Positions 27,315 to 39,600 of a DNA stretch of 64,000 nucleotides are shown in pieces (position 1 is the stretch's first letter; each line of letters begins with the position of its first letter). The notes below the pieces were generated by a model, which was not told where the DNA came from, ran no database searches, and was given only the letters and a program-made list of their open reading frames with translations. This DNA is from Cafeteria roenbergensis (taxonomy: Eukaryota > Sar > Bigyra > Bicosoecida > Cafeteriaceae), in contig VLTN01000005.1 in the NCBI GenBank assembly GCA_008330645.1, forward strand, positions 434,001 through 498,000, written 5' to 3'. A program made the translations under genes and the position numbers.

Positions 27315-27647
27315 CCGCCACGAGCAGAGAGCAGGCGGGGTGGGGGAACGGGGGGCGCGGAGGGCGTTGGCCAGTTGCAGCCAACGGCTCTGCCGGAAAG
27401 CTTGCGCCGAGGCAAACATCGCGCCGCCGCTCGCACGGGAAAGGCGTTGCCTTGGCCGCCGGCCGGCGCTCGAGGCGGCCCAGCGCGCACTCCCCAGGAG
27501 CCCCTGAGCCCGGGCGCTGCCGTCAGCTGCGGCCAGGCGCTCGTTCCCCGCCGGTTGCTCTCCTGGGCCAGCGAGTCGGAGGCTCCGCGGCAGTCCGGTC
27601 TGCCGGTCACTACTGTCCAGCACTCGCCGTTGGCTGCTCCGCCGGCC
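27315..27647. promoter_or_regulatory. Divergent promoter region, small MIP-like protein / DNAH2
   Basis: A 333-bp gap between two divergent start codons. If both products are flagellar, it could act as a shared bidirectional promoter. No X-box or other motif could be named with confidence. Confidence 0.4.
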
Positions 27648-30600
27648 ATGGCTTCCGCAGCGGCCGCTGCCGCCGTGAGCTCGCCGGCGCGCTCGTCGGG
27701 GGGCGCCGCCGTGTCGGCCGTGGTGGGCGCTGCTAGCCCCGCGAGCCCCACTCAGCCGGCGGCGTCCACGGCAAGGCCGGCACGGCCTTTCGGGCCGAGC
27801 GAGGTTGTCGTTTGGGTGCGGCGCTGCGTCCGCCTGCGAGGCCTGCGGCCGAGCATGTGGACCGACGACCACGACAAGGTCATCGAGACCTTCCTGTACA
27901 ACCCGGAGTCGCCTCGGCTCGTGGCGTACATGTCCAAGGTCGATGGCAAGGACGAGCTGGCGCTGCTCACGCCCTTCTCCGCCGTCCCCGTGGCCCCCAG
28001 GCAGTACTTCTACGTTGCCCGCACCACGAACAACGCGCTCACCATGGACAACATCCGGTCGAACGTGCAGTTCGGGCTCGTGTCGAACGGGTCCATGGAC
28101 TCCATGCTGCGGTTCCTGCGGGGCGCGGTGATGCAATCCATCCGCAGCACGGTGGCCTGGCCCGCGAGCATGCGTAAGGACTTTGTCGCGCAGGTCCACA
28201 AGTTCACGGCCTCGCTGGTGGAGGCCTCGAACCAGGCCAAGGGCAAGACCGTGCTGTACCTGCCGGACGAGCCGCTGCCCGAGAAGCCCACGGCGGCCAA
28301 CATGGACAAGGAGCTGGCCCAGCTGCTGGACGCCACCGTGCTCCACTGGACGCGCCAGGTGCGCGAGGTCGTGTCGCAGCAGCAGGACATGTCGTCGCAG
28401 GCTGCCGAGACGGCCGGCCCGCTGGACGAAATCGCCTTTTGGAAGCGGCGGACCGCCGACCTCTCCAGCATCGCCACGCAGCTGCAGCAGGACGGGGTTC
28501 GCCGCGTTGTGGCCTGCCTCCGGGCCGTCAAGTCGCGCTACCTCGGCCCCTTCGGGGACCTCGCCGAGGCCATCGAGAGCGGCTCTGCCCGCGCCGAGGA
28601 CAACGAGCGGTTCCTGTCAGTGCTGCAAGACGTCTGCGAGCGCATGGCGGCCGCCAGCCCGACCGAGGTGCCGGCCCTGCTGCCCGACCTGCTCTCCCGC
28701 ATCCGGTTCGTCAGCGAGGCCTGCGCCTACTTCAGGGACCCCGCAAAGCTCTCCGGCCTCCTGCGAAAGGTCAGCAACGAAGTGATCCACCGCTGCGTCG
28801 CGGCCATCGACCTCGACGCCGTGTTCGGGGGCGACGTGCTTGGCGTGCAGGAGGTGCTGGAGACCTGCCTGAGCTGCTGCCAGGCCTGGGTGGACGAGTA
28901 CAAGCGGACCGTGGAGTCCGTGGAGGCTGCCCACGACGCCGCGGCGGCCGAGGCGGTGTTCCTGCCCGGCTGCCGCTGGGACCTGGACGAGAAGAGCATC
29001 TTCGCCCAGCTCAACGCCTTCCGCCAGCGCTGCCGGGACCTCATCCAGGTGTGCCTGGCACAGGTGCAGTTCGCCCGCAGGTGCGTCCGCGGCTCGGGCG
29101 ACCAGGCGCCGCTTCCCTTCTTCGGCGGCTCTCGCGGGCCCGAGGTGGCGGAGGGCCTGCGGACCATCGAGGGCCAGTTCGCCGCGGCCATGGAGCCGCT
29201 GCGCGCGGGCAAGGCCGACATCCTGGACGTGAAGAAGGCCAACTGGCCGGAGATCAACACGCTGTTCAAGGTGTCTGTGAAGGAGCTCGACGTCATGTTC
29301 GGCAACGTCATCGACAACGCCTTCGAGGGCGTGGAGTCCGTCGAGATGGCCGTCAGCCTGATCGAGGCCTTCGCCATGCTGGCACGCCGGCCCAACATCG
29401 TCAAGGCCGTGGCCAAGCACACGCAGGGCGTCTTCTCGCTGTTCGAGTCCAAGCTCATCGAGACCAAGGCCTACTTCGAGCGCATGGCCGAGAGCCCGCC
29501 GCTCCGCCCGGAGGAGCCGCCCTTTGCCGGCGCGGCGCTGTGGACGCGCGGCCTCATGGACCCGCTGGAGCGCGACTGGCACCGCCTGGAGAAGGCCATG
29601 GCGTACCTGCCCGAGTGCGACGAGATGCTCGACGCGCAGAAGCTCTTCAGGGAGCACCAGGCGTCCTACGCCGCCCACATCAGCCGCCTCTTCACGCGCT
29701 GGACGACCTCGCTCTCGGTCCAGCTCCGCGACGCGGACGCGGTGAACAAGCGCCTCGAGACCCCGCTGCTCACGCGCTCGAGCGCCGCAGCAGCCGGCGA
29801 GGAGGAGGAGGACGACGGGCCCAACGGCATCAAGGCCCTGACCAAGGAGCGGATGGTCGACCGCTCAGCCTCGGGGCGCCTCGAGAACAACTTCGACAAG
29901 GGCCTCACGCGCCTCTTCGCCGAGGTGCACGGGTGGGAGAAGTTCGGCGGCACGCACATCATCCCGTTCCACGCAATGGACCTCAAGAACAACCAGCGCG
30001 AGAAGCTTCGCACCTCCTCGGAGCACGTCATGGACGTTGTGCGCGACTACAACAGCCTGCTTGACTCCATCCTGCCGGACGAGCGCCGTCTCTTCAGCTC
30101 GGCGATGCAGCAGCTGGACCGCGACATCATGCCCGGCCTCACGCGCATCACGTGGCGCACGGAGCCCGCGCAGGCGGAGCTCTTCATGCGCCGCTGCCGG
30201 ACCCGCACCGCCCAGGCGCAGGCCGTCGTGGACCGGTTCCACGCCCTCCGCCAGCGCGTCGGCCGCATCTGCGAGCGCATTGCCGCCACGCCCCTCGTGG
30301 ACATCGACCGCTCCCGCCCCTACCCCGAGGGCGTGTTCGAGCGCAGCCAGTCCCGCCACCGCGAGTCCGTGCGCCGCACCCTGGCCAGCCTGCACGAAGA
30401 GCACAAGGACCTCCTCACGGAGATGTACGGCTTCTTCAGGGAGGCCCCCGCCAGCGTCCAGCGCGCGTGGGTCAAGTACGTCCGCGGAGTGGACGACCGC
30501 GTGCACCGCGCCATGCGCTCCACGGTCAAGTCCAGCCTCCAGCTGCTCCAGCGCATCATCTGCGGCGACCCCAAGGCCGAGACGGACCAGCAGCCGCTCC

Positions 30601-33600
30601 TCAAGGTCACGCTGACCCTCAGCCAGAAGGGCGTCATCTGCCAGCCCGACATCGTCTCCATGCTGGAAATGATGTCGTCCGTCACGCGCAGCCTGCTCAA
30701 CGTGACGGCCGCGGTGCCCCGCCTGCTCGACGTGCTCCCCGCCTTTGTCAGCGGCTACCGCGCGTCCAACGCCTCGCTGGAGAACGAGCTCGCGGCGGCC
30801 GCGCGCGCCGCCGGGCTCGCCACCGAGGAGACGCCCAACATCGAGGCCGCCGAGCTTGCCATGGCCCACGGCCTGGCGAGCAAGCCGTACAAGCCTCCAC
30901 CGCAGCGCCTGGGCGCGCCCGGCCCGGCGGGCGGGGCGCTGTCCGCCGCCGCCTCTCCCGCCGGGGGCGCCGCGGCCGCCGCCGCCGCCGGAGGCGCGCT
31001 CGGCACGGCCAAGGACGCTGGCGACGCCGCTGCGGGCGGCGCGGCTGGAGCGGCCGCTCTCACAGTCCCTGGGCACCTGGCGCCCGGCGAGCAGCCCGTG
31101 ACGGAGCTGGGCGTGGGTCCCGAGTCTGGCCAGCCGCCCTTCTTCGACAAGATCAGCAACGAGTCGGAGCTGCTCGGCATCATGGCGCAGATCATGGAGG
31201 GCATGGGCAAGACGATGCAGTCCCTCGAGACGCGCTCCCAGGTCTTCGACCGCTACGAGCAGCTCTGGTCCAAGCCCAAGGACCGCTTCTTCGCCCGCTA
31301 CGCCTCCCCGCCCAAGCCCGTCGACGCGTTCAGCAAGCACATCACCATGTACCACGAGTACGAGAACGACATCCGCGACCGCGAGACTGCGTACCAGGAC
31401 TTTGACTTCGTGCACGTGGACCACTCGGTGCTGAAGCAGCAGCTCATCGGCCACTGCGAGCAGTTCCAGCGCGGGCTCACGGACATCCTGCACGACCAGG
31501 CCAAGGAGAAGCTCACCTCCCTCGTGACGCGCTTGCGGAGCACTGCCGAGCGCCTCGCCCGCACCCCCGCGGACCTCACGGAGCTCCGCGAGTCCACCAA
31601 CCTGCAGCGCACCACGCAGGCCAACATCGAGTCCATCGAGGCCGAGTTCGCGCCAATCGACGCCATGTACGCCCTGCTGGAGAAGCAGGAAGTGTCGCTG
31701 CAGATCGGCGAGCTGTCCATGCGCGACTCGCTGCCCGGCCTCTGGGAGGAGGTGAAGGAGTCCCTCGGGGCCGCGGAGGGCATCATCAAGAAGGCCAAGT
31801 CCGCCATGAAGAAGGGCCTCCAGGACGACCTGATGAACTTCCAGGCGCTCGCCGGCCAGGTCGCCAAGGAAGCCACGACCGGCCTCCCCACGCGGGACCA
31901 GGAGTCCGTCGCCGTGGCCCGCGCCATGATGCACGAGTTCGAGACCAAGTGCGCCGGAGCGCGAGAGCGCCTGCGGAGGCTGGGCCCCGGGCTGGAGGTG
32001 TTCGACATCCCTGTCCCCGACCCCGAGGAGCTCCGCGAAGTGGAGACCAAGCTCGAGCAGCTCAAGGGCATTTGGGACCTGTACGGCGAGTGGGAGGAGG
32101 CGTGGACCGAGTGGAGCACGGGCACGTTCTCGTCGCTCGACACCGAGGACCTCGAGATGCGCGCCGGCAAGTTCAAGCAGCGCCTCGGCCGCATGCGCGA
32201 GCTGGCCAAGTGGCCCGTCTACTCTGCTCTGGAGATCAAGATCAAGAACTTCCTCTCGACCATGCCCCTCATCTCCGACCTCGGCGACGAGGCCATGCGC
32301 GCCCGCCACTGGGGCCTGCTCAAGACGGAGGTCGGCAAGGACTTCGACCAGCGCTCCTCAGAGTTCACGCTCGCCAAGGTGTTCGAGCTCCGCCTGTACG
32401 ACCACGCCGACTTCGTTGCCGAGCTGTCCAACTCCGCCCGCCAGGAGCTCAAGATCGAGAAGGAGCTCGCCTCCATCGACACCATCTGGGCGTCCATGCC
32501 GATCGAGATGGCCCCGTACAAGGAGGACTTCTGGAAGATCACCACCACGGAGGACCTCTTCCAGCAGCTGGAGGAGAACATGGGCACGCTCTCCACGATC
32601 AAGGGCTCCAAGTACTACAAGAGCTTCCAGGCCGCCATCGACGGGTGGGAGAGCCGCCTCAACCTGGTCAGCGAGGTCATCGAGCTGCAGCTGCAGGTGC
32701 AGCGCGCCTGGATGTACCTCGAGTCCATCTTCATCGGCAACGAGACGATCAAGAAGTCGCTCCCGTCCGAGTCGGCCCTGTTCGCGCAGGTGAACGCCGC
32801 CTACCGCGAGAAGACGGCAGAAATGGCGGAGGACCGCATCGCCCTGCGCGCCTGCTCCGCGGAGGGCTACCTGGAGGACCTGACCGCCATGGACGAGAAG
32901 CTGGACGGCATCCAGAAGAGCCTCGACCGGTACCTCGAGCAGCGCCGCCAGGACTTCCCCCGGTTCTACTTCATCTCCAACGCCGACCTGCTCGAGATCC
33001 TGGGACAGTCGAACAACCCCAAGAACGTCGCCAAGCACTTCAAGGCCTGCTTCGAGGGCGTCAAGAACATGGACATCGTGCGCGGCTCCGCCGACGGCAC
33101 CTCCAAGGCGTGGGAGGCGCGCGACATGACGTCGCCCGACGGGGAGCGCGTGCTGCTTGAGCGCCCCGCGCCGCTCATCGGCGCCGTGGAGTTCTGGATG
33201 AATATCATCGAGGACTACATGAAGCTGACCGTGTGCCAGAAGCTGACCCAGACCATCGCCGCGTACAACCTGGTGCGCAAGACCCCGATGGGGCCCAAGA
33301 AGCTCAAGCGCATCCGCACCTGGATCGAGCAGTACCCCGGCCAGCTGCTCATCACCACGGGCATGATCCAGTTTACGCGCCAGGGGGAGGTGGCCCTGGA
33401 CAAGACGGCGGCGGGCGATGCCAAGGCGCTCAAGAAGCTCGTCAAGGGCCAGCGCATCTACCTCAAGCTCCTCGCGGCCATCGTGCAGGACAAGGACCTC
33501 GCCAAGCTCAACCGCAAGAAGACGGTTGCGCTCATCACCATGGAGCTCCACACGCGCGACGTGCTGCAGCGGCTCTACCGCGGCGGGGCCTCCTCGCGCG

Positions 33601-36600
33601 ACGACTTCCTGTGGCTCTCGCAGGTGCGCATGGAGGCCGTTGCGTCGCACTCGGGCATCAACGCGGGCAGCGCTGACGTCCGCGAGATGTCCCGCGAGTA
33701 CAGCGCGTGCGTGTGCCGCCAGACCACGTCCGAGCTGGAGTTCGGGTACGAGTACCAGGGCAACAACGGCCGCCTCGTGGTCACCCCGCTCACGGACCGC
33801 TGCGTGCTCACGCTCACGACGGCGCTGTTCATGAACCGCGGCGGCGCCCCCGCCGGCCCCGCAGGAACGGGCAAGACGGAGACCGTCAAGGACCTGGGCA
33901 AGAACCTCGCCAAGTACGTGGTGGTGACCAACTGCTCGGACCAGCTGGACTACATCAGCGTCGGGCGCATGTTCTCCGGGCTGGTGCAGTCGGGCTCCTG
34001 GGGCTGCTTCGACGAGTTCAACCGCATCCAGATCGAGGTGCTCTCCGTGGTGGCGCAGCAGGTCATGAGCATCATGGAGGCCATCCGCATGCGAAAGCCG
34101 CGCTTCTGGTTCATGGAGAACGAGATCCGCTGCCGCCCGTGCGGCATCTTCATCACGATGAACCCGGGCTACGCCGGCCGCACGGAGCTGCCCGACAACC
34201 TCAAGAGCCTCTTCCGGCCCGTCGCCATGATGGTGCCCGACATGCAGCTCATCGCCGAGGTGATGCTCGCCGCCGAGGGCTTCGAGGACGCCCTGCCGCT
34301 CGCCGAGAAGACCGTGACGCTCTACGACCTCATGGTGCAGCAGCTGTCCAAGCAGAGCCACTACGACTACGGCCTGCGCTCGCTCCGCGGCGTGCTGGTG
34401 TGCGCGGGCGCCCTGAAGCGCGACAACCCCAAGCACGACGAGGAGCTCATCGTGCTCCGGGCCATCCGCGACATGAACGTCCCCAAGTTCATCAAGGAGG
34501 ACAAGGACCTGTTCATGCTGCTGCTCGGCGACCTCTTCCCGGGCATGGAGCTGCCGGAGTCGGAGCAGGGCAACCTGGGCCGCGCCATTGACGAGTGCAT
34601 GCGCGTGGCCGGCCTGCAGTCCGTGCCCATCATCAAGCAGAAGTGCATCGAGCTGCGCGACTCCAAGGAGACGCGGCACTGCAACATGCTCGTCGGCCTG
34701 ACGCTCTCCGGCAAGACCACCACGTGGAAGATGCTTGCCGACGCGCGCACCATGCTCGCCAAGGAGGGCGTCGAGGGCTACAGCCCGGTGCGCATCCGCG
34801 CGCTCAACCCCAAGTCCATCTCCATGCAGGAGCTGTACGGGTCCTTCGACATCCAGACCATGGACTGGACCGACGGCATCCTGTCCGCGGTGTTCCGCGA
34901 CTTCTCAAAGGACGAGCGGCCCGACGACAAGTGGCTCGTGCTCGACGGCCCGGTGGACACGCTGTGGATCGAGAGCATGAACACTGTGATGGACGACAAC
35001 CGCACGCTCACGCTCATCAACGGCGACCGCATCAGCATGAGCAGCTCCATGCGGCTCGTGTTCGAGGTGCGGGACCTCGCGGTCGCCTCCCCGGCCACCG
35101 TCAGCCGCGCCGGCATGATCTACCTCGACGGCGCCGACCTGGGATACATGCCCTTCGTCCGCTCCTGGGTGCAGCGCGCAACCGCCGGCAGCGGCGCAAG
35201 CCAGGCGGCCGACAGCGAGCTGCTGCACGCGCTCTTCGACAAGTGGGTCCCCACCGTCCTCGAGTACAAGCGGCTCAACTGCACCGAGCCGGTCCCCACC
35301 ACGCAGTTCAACACGGTCATCAGCCTCTGCCGGCTCTTCGACGCCTGCGCCCGCCGGCCCGACGCCGGGCTCGACCGCGGCTCCCTGGGCGATGACGCCT
35401 TCGCGTCCTACTGCGAGAAGTGGTTCGTCTTCTGCGTCGTGTGGTCCATCGGCGGCGCCGTGGACGAGGCCTCGCGCAGGCACATGACGGACTGCATCCG
35501 CGAGGTGGACTCCGTCTTCCCGCCTGTGGGCTCCGTCTACGACTACTTCGTGGACCCCGCCACGCGCGAGTTCAAGCTGTGGTCCGAGGTGGTGGACGCC
35601 GGCTGGACGCCGCCGCCCGGAGCCCCGTTTTCGCGCCTCATCGTGCCCACCCAGGACACGGAGCGGAACAAGTACATCATGGTGCGCCTGCTGGAGAAGC
35701 ACCTGCCCTTCCTCGTGGTGGGCGCCACCGGCACCGGCAAGACGGTCCTCGTGCAGCAGCTGCTCGACGGCCTCGCCCGGGAGACCTGGGGCAGGCTGAC
35801 GCTCAACTTCTCGGCGGCGACCAACTCCAAGACGGTCCAGGACATTATGGAGGGCGCCCTGGAGAAGAAGTCCAAGGACAAGATGGGGCCGCCCGGAGGC
35901 CGCAAGCTCGTCGTCTTCGTGGACGACCTGAACATGCCCAAGAAGGACGAGTTCGGCTCGCAGCCCCCGCTCGAGCTGCTCCGGCAGTGGATCGGCTACG
36001 GCGGCTGGTACGACCGCTCCAAGCAGTCTTGGAAGCACATCGTCGACATCCAGCTGGCCTGCGCAATGGGCCCGCCCGGCGGCGGCCGCACCGTCATCTC
36101 CGAGCGCCTCCAGTCCTGCTTCAGCGTCATCAACTTCACCTTCCCCGGCGAGAAGGAGGTGCAGCACATCTTCGAGGCGATCCTGCGGCCCTCGCTCTCG
36201 ACCGAGGCGGGCTTTGCCGAGGAGGTCGCCGACTCCGTCCCGGCGCTCGTGGCCATGACCGTGGGCGTGTACCAGGGCGTCGTCTCCACGTTCCTGCCCA
36301 CCCCGCAAAAGGCCCACTACCTGTTCAACCTGCGCGACATCGCCCGCGTGGTCCAGGGCCTGCTGCGCGCCACGCCGGAGAACTTCAGCACCAAGGACAG
36401 CCTGCTCAAGCTGTGGACCCACGAGAGCATGCGCGTCTTCAGCGACCGCTTCACGTCCTTTGACGACGGCGAGCGCTTCCGCCGCAAGATCCTCGACTCG
36501 CAGCTGTCGAAGCACACGGACGCCTTCTACGACAAGGTCGTGGAGGACTGCGAAGCTCCCGAGGCGGGCCCCGTCGTGTGCGCGATGCACCCGCCCGGCG

Positions 36601-39600
36601 AGACGCGGCCCTACGAGGAGATCCGCGACCTTGAGAAGCTCAAGTCGCACCTGGAGGCCAGCCTGATGGACTACAACGACGACCCGAAGAACATCTCCAT
36701 GGAGCTCGTGCTCTTCCGGGACGCCCTCCGCCACGTCGCGCGCATCCACCGCGTCCTGTCGCAGCCGCGCGGCAACGCGCTCCTGGTGGGCGTCGGCGGC
36801 TCCGGCCGCCAGAGCCTGGCGCGCCTCGCGGCCTTCGTGACGGGCGAGATGGCCGTCTTCCAGATCGAGATCACCAAGCACTACAGCAGCAAGGAGTTCC
36901 GCGAGGACCTCAAGACGCTCTGCGGCAAGGCCGGCGTCGAGGGCCGCCCCACCTGCTTCCTCTTCTCCGACACGCAGATCAAGGAGGAGTCCTTCCTCGA
37001 GGACATCAACAACATCCTGTCCTCCGGCGAGGTGCCCAACCTGTACGAGAAGGAGGAGCTGGGCCCGATTTACGACTCCTTGCGCCCGGTGGCCAAGCGC
37101 GCCGGCGTCGGCGAGGCGGCCGACGAGCTCTGGGCCTTTTTCGTGGAGCGCGTCCGCGCCAACCTCCACGTGGTCCTGGCGATGTCGCCAGTCGGCGACG
37201 GGTTCCGCGACCGGACGAGAAAGTACCCCGCGCTGGTCTCGGCCGCCACCATCGACTGGTTCCACGCCTGGCCCATCGAGGCCCTCACGGAGGTGGCCCT
37301 CAAGTTCCTCGACGGCGTCGTCTTCCCCAAGTCGGAGGCCCCCGCGGATGCAGCTGGCGGGGCCGCGCAGGAGGCTTCGGCCAAGAGCAGCGGCTCCAAG
37401 TCGTCGGGCGGCGCAGCCAGGGCCAGCGCCGCAGGCGCTGCCGCGGCCTCGGCCGTGAGCTCCAAGCAGGCCGGCGGTGACTCCGCCGCGACCGCCTCGC
37501 TCAAGCGCGCCGTCGCCGTGGTGTTTGCCGGCACGCACAAGAGCGTGACGACCGCCTCGCAGCGCATGCTGCTCGAGCTGAAGCGGCACAACTACGTGAC
37601 GCCCACCAACTACCTGGAGCTCGTGCGCGGCTACCGCGAGCTGCTCGACGAGAAGCGTGCCGAGGTCGGCGAGTCGCGCGACAAGCTGGTCAACGGCCTG
37701 GCCAAGCTGGACGAGGCCCGCGAGCAGGTTGACAGCCTCTCCGTGGTCCTCAAGGACAAGACCAAGCAGGTGGCCGACTCGACCAAGGCGTGCGAGGACA
37801 TGCTGGCGGACATCATGAGCGAGAGAGCCGTGGCCGACGCGCAGAAGAAGGAGGTGGAGGAGACTTCGGCGCGCATCGAGGTGGAGCGCAAGGACTGCCA
37901 GACCATCGCGGACGACGCCAACCGCGACCTGCAGCGCGCCATGCCCATGCTGGAACGCGCCATGGAGGAGGTGAACAAGCTCGACAAGTCGGCCGTGGCC
38001 GAGGTGAAGAACTACACCAGCCCGCCCGACAAGGTGGAGCTGACGCTGGACGGCGTGATGATCCTCTTCAAGCTCAAGCCGGGGTGGGACGTGGCCAAGC
38101 GCAAGCTCTCTGAGGCCGACTTCCTGCGCCAGGTGCTCGACTTTGACAAGAGCAACATCAGCGAGAGCACGCTCCGCAAGCTGCAAAAGTACATCAACGA
38201 CCCCAACTTCACGCCGGAAAAGGTGGCCAGCCAGTCCAAGGCCGCGGCCGTGCTGTGCTCCTGGGTCGTGGCCATCGACACCTACGCCAAGGTCTCCAAG
38301 GAGGTGGAGCCCAAGCGGGAGCGCCTGCGCATCGCCACGCAGACGCTGGACGCCAAGGAGGAGGCGCTCGCCGACGCCCAGGACAAGCTGGCGGCAGTCG
38401 TGGCGCGCGTGGAGGACCTCGCCCAGCGCCACCAAAAGGCCGTGGACGAGAAGAACGCGCTCAAGGACGAGGCCGACGCCCTGTCGTCCAAGCTGGAGCG
38501 CGCCTCCAAGCTCATCGACGGCCTCGGCTCCGAGAAGGTGCGCTGGCAGGCCAGCATCTCCTCCCTCACGGCGCAGATGGGGGCGCTCCCGGGAGACGTC
38601 CTCGTTGCGTCCGGCTTCCTGTCCTACGCCGGCCCGTTCGACACCACCTACCGTGCCCAGCTCGTCCAAGGCTGGCTCGCGATGACCAAGGAGAACGGCA
38701 TCCCGCAGAGCGCGGACTTTGACTTCACCGACTTCCTCGCGCGCCCCACGGACGTGCGCGCGTGGAACATCCAGGGCCTGCCCGCCGACTCGTTCAGCAC
38801 GGAGAACGGCGTCATCGTGACGCGCGGCCGCCGCTGGCCGCTCATGGTGGACCCGCAGGGGCAGGCCAACAAGTGGATCCGCAAGCTGGAGGCCGCCGAG
38901 CTCAAGATCACGGACCTCAAGGCCAAGGACTACCTCAAGGTTCTCGAGTCATGCATCGTGTACGGCCTGCCCTACCTGCTGCAGGACGTCGAGCAGGAGC
39001 TGGACCCGTCGCTGGAGCCCGTCCTCGCCAAGGCAATCGTCGTGCGCGGCAGCCGGAAGACCATCCGCCTGGGAGACAAGGAGCTCGACTACAGCGACAG
39101 CTTCCGCTTCTACCTCACCACGAAGCTCTCCAACCCCCACTACACGCCCGAAGTGTCGACCAAGACCACGATTGTCAACTTCAGCGTGAAGGAGGAGGGC
39201 CTGGAGCAGCAGCTGCTGGCCGTCGTGTGCGTGCTGGAGAAGCCCAAGCTGGAGCAGCGCAAGCGCGACCTCGTCGTCAGCGTCGCCAACGGCAAGAAGC
39301 AGCTCGTCGAGCTCGAGGACCGCATCCTGCACCTCATCTCCGCGACCAAGGGCTCGCTGCTCGACGACGCCCACTTGGTGGACACGCTGCAGGAGTCCAA
39401 GATCACGGCGCAGTCGGTGCAGGAGGAGATGCAGACCGCCGCCGTCACGGAGAAGAGCATCGACGAGATCCGCGAGGGCTACCGCCCCGTCGCGGAGCGC
39501 GCCTCCCTCCTCTACTTTGTCCTGTCCGACCTGTCCAGCGTGGACCCCATGTACCAGTTCTCGCTCGACGCCTACGTGGACCTGTTCAAGCTGTCCATCG

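Noticed and set aside
27141-27647. Upstream extension of the DNAH2 frame by 169 codons
   Set aside because: The extension is Arg/Gly/Ala-rich with no resemblance to dynein tails, and its start overlaps the intron of the divergent small gene. The ATG at 27648 begins sequence leading straight into the DNAH2 tail.
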